This document shows positions 32,944 to 35,867 of a stretch of DNA of 35,867 nt, piece after piece. The DNA is taken from NCBI GenBank assembly GCA_021783215.1, contig JAJXUB010000012.1, positions 1-35,867 on the forward strand, in the 5' to 3' direction. How positions within the stretch are numbered: the first letter of the stretch is position 1; each line of letters starts with the position of its first letter. The notes under the pieces are model-generated. The model did no database searches and was not told the DNA's origin. It worked only from the letters and a program-made list of their open reading frames with translations. The position numbers and the translations under genes were made by a program. The stretch comes from Actinomycetes bacterium (lineage in GTDB: Bacteria > Actinomycetota > Actinomycetes > Actinomycetales > Dermatophilaceae).

Positions 32944-33534
32944 TCACCTGTCCCGCAATGCTGCGCTGATGAAGTCGACGGTCGCAGTCGTGACCTCCGG
33001 CAGAGACGCTCCGTGCTCGACGAGTACCGCAGCACCGTTGAGTGCTCCGGATGCCAGCCCGGCGAGGACCTGACCGTCGGCGTCCGGGAGCTCGGCGGCA
33101 TACGCCTCGATGATCGTGACGAAGGGCGCGGCAAGGGCGCCGTGCAGCTCGCGCAGCCGGGCGAGGCACTCGTCGGGCAGGCCCGACATCCCCATCGTCC
33201 GGCCGGGGCTGTGCCCTTGGGCGGCGAGCTCGAGGGTCGTGGCGACGTATGCCGTCAGGCGCGCCCTCATGTTCTCGCCGGCTGCCCCGACGGCTGAGTC
33301 CAGACGCTCCTGGGCGACGGCGAAGGCGTCCTCGATCGCAGCGGCGACGAGGGCCCCGGTGGTGGGGAAGTACTGGTAGACGCTCGATCGGGCCAGACCG
33401 CTCGCCTTCGCCACCGTGGCGGGCGTGATCCCGGCGGCACCGTCATGCATAAGCACCTCGCGCGCGTTCGCGACGATCTCACGCCGCCGCATCTCGCGGT
33501 GCTCGGCAACCGTCGGTGCCTCGATCCTCGGCAC
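32944..33534 (-). CDS. TetR-family repressor of the adjacent MFS gene
   Basis: A 196-residue TetR regulator. The HTH is in residues about 15-60 (EIVANAREVLMHDGAAGITP, VAKASGLARSSVYQYFPTTG). The C-terminal ligand domain is helical and Ala-rich. GTG 33534 has AGGAGGT 8 bases upstream. Its promoter has TAGACT (33556-33561) next to two tandem operators, so it should repress both itself and the divergent efflux pump. Confidence 0.9.
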   Translation of the reverse strand: MPRIEAPTVAEHREMRRREIVANAREVLMHDGAAGITPATVAKASGLARSSVYQYFPTTGALVAAAIEDAFAVAQERLDSAVGAAGENMRARLTAYVATTLELAAQGHSPGRTMGMSGLPDECLARLRELHGALAAPFVTIIEAYAAELPDADGQVLAGLASGALNGAAVLVEHGASLPEVTTATVDFISAALRDR

Positions 33535-33555
33535 GGGTGACCACCTCCTGACACG

Positions 33556-33561
33556 AGTCTA
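33556..33561 (-). promoter_or_regulatory. -10 element of the tetR gene
   Basis: TAGACT on the minus strand lies 3 bases from the first operator, which would cover the -35 region. Confidence 0.45.
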
Positions 33562-33564
33562 CGT

Positions 33565-33607
33565 TGCCGACACATCTGTCGGCATCTTGCTGACAGATGT
33601 GTCGGCA
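33565..33607. promoter_or_regulatory. Two tandem TetR operators
   Basis: Site 1 is TGCCGACA-CATC-TGTCGGCA (33565-33584), a palindrome with 8-bp perfect arms. Site 2 is TGCTGACA-GATG-TGTCGGCA (33588-33607), the reverse complement of site 1 with one mismatch. Centres are 23 bp apart, about two helical turns. Confidence 0.8.
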
Positions 33608-33616
33608 TGTTAGCGT
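33587..33616 (+). promoter_or_regulatory. Promoter of the MFS gene
   Basis: TTGCTG (33587-33592), 18 bases, TAGCGT (33611-33616). It overlaps operator site 2. Start near 33623 lies downstream of ATG 33607, which supports the TTG start at 33655. Confidence 0.45.
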
Positions 33617-33654
33617 CGCCGGCGTCGAAACCCTCGGACGACGCAGGAGCACCC

Positions 33655-35268
33655 TTGTCAGCCTTACAGCCTTCCGTCAGCACCGTCTCCGGACCCAGCC
33701 AGAGCAAGCGCAGGTGGCTTGCCCTGGCCGCCATGGCGGTCGCCGTCTCGCTGGTCATCATGGACGCGACGATCGCGAACGTCGCGCTGCCGGTCGTCAT
33801 CGAGGACATCCACCTCAGCGCTACCCAGGCGCAGTGGATGAACGCGATCTATGCCCTCGTCCTCGCCGGCCTCATCCTCACCTCAGGCCGTCTCGGCGAC
33901 CTGTACGGGCGTCGGCGGCTGCTCCTGGTCGGCCTCGCCGTCTTCGGCCTCGCCTCGCTCGCCGCCGGGGCCGCCGGAAGCGGCACCATCCTCGTCGCGG
34001 CTCGTTTCGTCCAGGGGATCGGGGCCGCCGCGATCTTCCCCTCGACGCTATCGACGATCAATGCGATGTTCACCGGCCGTGACCGGGGCATCGCCTTTGC
34101 CGTCTACGGCTCGACCATCGGGGGCATGGCCGCGCTCGGGCCGCTCGTCGGCGGTTGGCTCGCGACCGACGTGACGTGGCGCTGGGCGTTCTGGCTCAAC
34201 CTGCCCTTCGTCGTCGTCGCCGGCGTCGGTGCGCTCCTGCACGTGCCGGAGACCCGTGACGCCCTGGCCCGCCGCGGTCTCGACATGACCGGGGTCGTCC
34301 TGGCCTCCGTCGGCATGGCGGGCATCGTCTTCGGGCTCATCGAGTCCTCCACGTACGGCTGGGTCCGACAGGAGGACGGGTCGCTCTCCCCGGTGGTCGT
34401 CACGCTCGTCGCGGGCCTGCTCCTCATGGCTACCTTCGTCCTCGTCGAGCAGCGGCGCGCGGCCGCCGGGAGGGTCGTGCTCATCGACCTCGGTCTCTTC
34501 CGGTTCGAAACCCTCCGTTACGGCGCCATCGCCGCCCTCGTCGTCGCGCTCGGCGAGTTCGGGCTGCTCTTCGCGTTGCCGCTCCTTCTCCAAGGTGCGA
34601 TGGGGTACGACGCGTTCGGGACGGGCTGGCTCATGGTGGCCCTCGCGGCGGGCACCTTCTCCATCAGCGGCATGACACCGCGGCTCACCGAGCGGCTCGG
34701 CCAGCGCGCCGTCGTGCGGATTGGACTGCTCCTCGAGGCCGTCGCCGTCGCCGGGATCGCCCTCGCGCTGCCCACGGGCGGCTGGGCCATCGCCGCGCTG
34801 CTCTTCGTCTACGGAACGGGGGTCGGCCTCGCCACCGCCCAGCTGACGAGCGTCATGCTGGCTGAGGTCCCCGTCGCCCAGTCCGGCGAGGCCTCCGGTC
34901 TCCAGTCGATGGTGCGCCAGCTCGGTTCGGCGCTCGGGGTGGCGCTCCTCGGCGGCCTGCTCATCGGCAACCTCGGGACCCGACTCGCCGACTCGCTCTC
35001 CACCACGTCGATGCCGCCGGCCCAGCAGCAGCAGGTCGTCCGCGTCGTCAAGCAGTCCGCGGGCGCCGCCATCCCCGGGCTCGAGCAGCAGCCGGCGTTC
35101 GCCGCTGCCGCGCCGCTCGCGAAGGACGCGATGATCACGACCGCCAAGCAGACAACCGGCCTCGCGTCGGGAGTGCTCGTCATCGGACTCCTCGCGACAC
35201 TCGCGTTGCCGCGCGATCGCCGCGACGAGCGGGACACCGCTGCAACCGCGGGCCAGGCGAGCGCGTAG
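33655..35268 (+). CDS. MFS drug transporter, DHA2 (EmrB/QacA) family
   Basis: A 537-residue, 14-span proton-coupled efflux pump. Span 1 has the DHA2 signature VIMDATIANVALPVVIEDIH with the conserved Asp, and the loop after span 2 is GRLGDLYGRRRLLLVG. Span 5 has the antiporter motif (AVYGSTIGGMAALGPLVGGWL). TTG 33655 is chosen because AGGAG lies 5 bases upstream and the promoter -10 lies between it and ATG 33607. It is divergent from its probable TetR repressor, with tandem operators between. Substrate cannot be deduced. Confidence 0.9.
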   Translation: MSALQPSVSTVSGPSQSKRRWLALAAMAVAVSLVIMDATIANVALPVVIEDIHLSATQAQWMNAIYALVLAGLILTSGRLGDLYGRRRLLLVGLAVFGLASLAAGAAGSGTILVAARFVQGIGAAAIFPSTLSTINAMFTGRDRGIAFAVYGSTIGGMAALGPLVGGWLATDVTWRWAFWLNLPFVVVAGVGALLHVPETRDALARRGLDMTGVVLASVGMAGIVFGLIESSTYGWVRQEDGSLSPVVVTLVAGLLLMATFVLVEQRRAAAGRVVLIDLGLFRFETLRYGAIAALVVALGEFGLLFALPLLLQGAMGYDAFGTGWLMVALAAGTFSISGMTPRLTERLGQRAVVRIGLLLEAVAVAGIALALPTGGWAIAALLFVYGTGVGLATAQLTSVMLAEVPVAQSGEASGLQSMVRQLGSALGVALLGGLLIGNLGTRLADSLSTTSMPPAQQQQVVRVVKQSAGAAIPGLEQQPAFAAAAPLAKDAMITTAKQTTGLASGVLVIGLLATLALPRDRRDERDTAATAGQASA

Positions 35269-35400
35269 GGCATTCACCGGTTGCATTTCGGATCCACCGC
35301 ACGGATGAGGTCGCGCTCCGACTGCTTGGCGCCGAACTCGTCCCCCGGGCGGGAGAGGTGAGTCACTCGAGCCGGCCGAGCGGGCATCCCCGTCGCTGGA

Positions 35401-35650
35401 CCCTTCGCGAGCCCACAGTCGATGGGAGTCGTCTACCGGATCTGGGACCGGGCCCGCCAACGCACCTCGACCGATCCCAAGTACCGTTCGCCGTTGACGA
35501 AACGTCCCTACGATCTGCGCCATGCCGCGGTCTCACTGTGGCTCAACGCCGGTATCCCTGCCACACAGGTCGCCGAGTGGGCAGGCCACAGCGTGAACGT
35601 GCGATTGCGCGCCTCCTGCATCGTCGGCCAGGACGAGGCCTCCGATTGGG
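35401..35650 (+). pseudogene. Tyrosine recombinase (integrase) C-terminal remnant
   Basis: The translated fragment MGVVYRIWDRARQRTSTD, then SPLTKRPYDLRHAAVSLWLN and VAEWAGHSVNVRLRAS, is the end of a phage-type tyrosine integrase. The Arg-His-x-x pair (RPYDLRHA) and the GHS His are present, but the LLRVYAKCIDGQ region reads RLRASCIVGQ, with a short deletion that removes the Tyr nucleophile. There is no N-terminus or core domain; the ORF is cut off by unrelated DNA before 35401. It is a dead relic ending beside the tRNA-Tyr. Confidence 0.8.
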
Positions 35651-35716
35651 GCCGCAAACCTCCCCAGCAGTTCCCCACTGACACCCGCAGACGGCCATCT
35701 GGAGCCGGTTCCAGCC

Positions 35717-35766
35717 GGACAGCGACAGACAGCGCCAGAAGGGCCCCAGACCGGCGTTTCCGGAGT
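35717..35766 (+). repeat. Copy B of ~50-bp repeat
   Basis: Begins GGACAGCGACAGACAGCGCC, then AGAAGGGCCCCAGACCGGCG and TTTCCGGAG. It lies between the integrase relic and tRNA-Tyr and resembles the copy at 32876. Confidence 0.6.
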
Positions 35767-35790
35767 TCAGGGGCCCTTCTGAGCACTGTG

Positions 35791-35867
35791 TGGCAGGTCA
35801 AGGATTCGAACCTTGGTAGCTTTCGCGACGGATTTACAGTCCGCTCCCATTGGCCGCTCGGGCAACC
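35791..35867 (-). tRNA. tRNA-Tyr (GTA), 5' end outside window
   Basis: The minus strand shows TGCCCGAGCGGCCAATGGG, anticodon arm ACGG(A)-type GCGGA-CTGTAAA-TCCGT (anticodon GTA), a long variable arm typical of class II (CGCGAAAGCTACC), T-arm AAGGTTCGAATCCTTG and 3' acceptor ACCTGCC with discriminator A. The first ~5 bases are beyond 35867. No CCA is encoded. tRNA 3' ends are frequent integrase targets, in keeping with the relic beside it. Confidence 0.93.

Noticed and set aside
32595-33134. Minus-strand frames crossing the 32.5-32.9 kb gap
   Set aside because: They run antisense-free but are Arg/Ser-rich, have no motifs, and partly shadow tetR.
33607-33654. ATG 33607 as MFS start
   Set aside because: It lies within operator 2 and upstream of the likely transcription start; TTG 33655 has a ribosome binding site.
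1-35867. CRISPR array or insertion sequence
   Set aside because: I saw no regularly spaced repeats with unique spacers and no intact transposase.

Overview
The window is chromosomal DNA of a high-GC actinobacterium. Codon third positions are almost all G or C, GTG and TTG starts are common, and several promoters look leaderless. The gene order tRNA-Thr, tRNA-Met, rpmG, two MaoC-type dehydratases, murB ... tRNA-Trp, secE, nusG, rplK, rplA is an actinobacterial landmark. A member of the Micrococcales, perhaps Intrasporangiaceae or a relative, is my best guess. It is an inference from gene content and style, not a search result.

Layout. (1) 1-10.7 kb is a housekeeping core: on the minus strand the tRNA-Trp/secE/nusG/rplK/rplA unit; on the plus strand an aminotransferase, a DUF5709 acidic protein and an adenosine-deaminase-like enzyme; then murB, the dehydratase pair, rpmG, two tRNAs, and a reductase/aroQ/metal-receptor-like operon. 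(2) 10.8-12.6 kb holds two exported or anchored proteins of unknown role: an Ala-rich coiled coil and a YVTN beta-propeller. (3) 12.8-16.9 kb is a simple-sugar ABC importer (lipoprotein, permease, single-domain ATPase) with a structured leader and a convergent GntR/UTRA regulator. The ATPase reading frame runs antisense into the regulator. (4) 17.2-23.1 kb is a four-gene catabolic operon (cyclase-family hydrolase, acyl-CoA ligase, APH-type kinase, acyl-CoA dehydrogenase) divergent from an XRE-TetR fusion regulator. The intergenic region carries two different palindromes, which fits a regulator with two DNA-binding domains. (5) 23.2-25.7 kb is an ECF sigma/anti-sigma pair, a secreted lipoprotein and a membrane protein. 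Three promoters here share GAACC-N16-CGT, so the locus appears to be its own small regulon. (6) 25.9-28.2 kb is a P1B-type metal ATPase with a C-terminal hemerythrin domain. (7) 28.6-30.8 kb is an ECF42-type sigma factor flanked by two YCII/DGPF proteins. The two YCII genes share a promoter signature (TGTCGT-N16-TCGTRG) and a 5'-leader hairpin. (8) 31.1-35.3 kb has an NCS1 permease and a TetR/MFS efflux pair with two tandem operators. (9) The right edge is an integrase remnant next to a tRNA-Tyr, with a related ~50-bp sequence also found 2.8 kb to the left, so it is an old integration site.

The most interesting content is regulatory: two self-contained ECF sigma regulons with promoters readable in the sequence, and a double-HTH repressor with two matched operator types. 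All promoter, operator and hairpin calls come from reading by eye.
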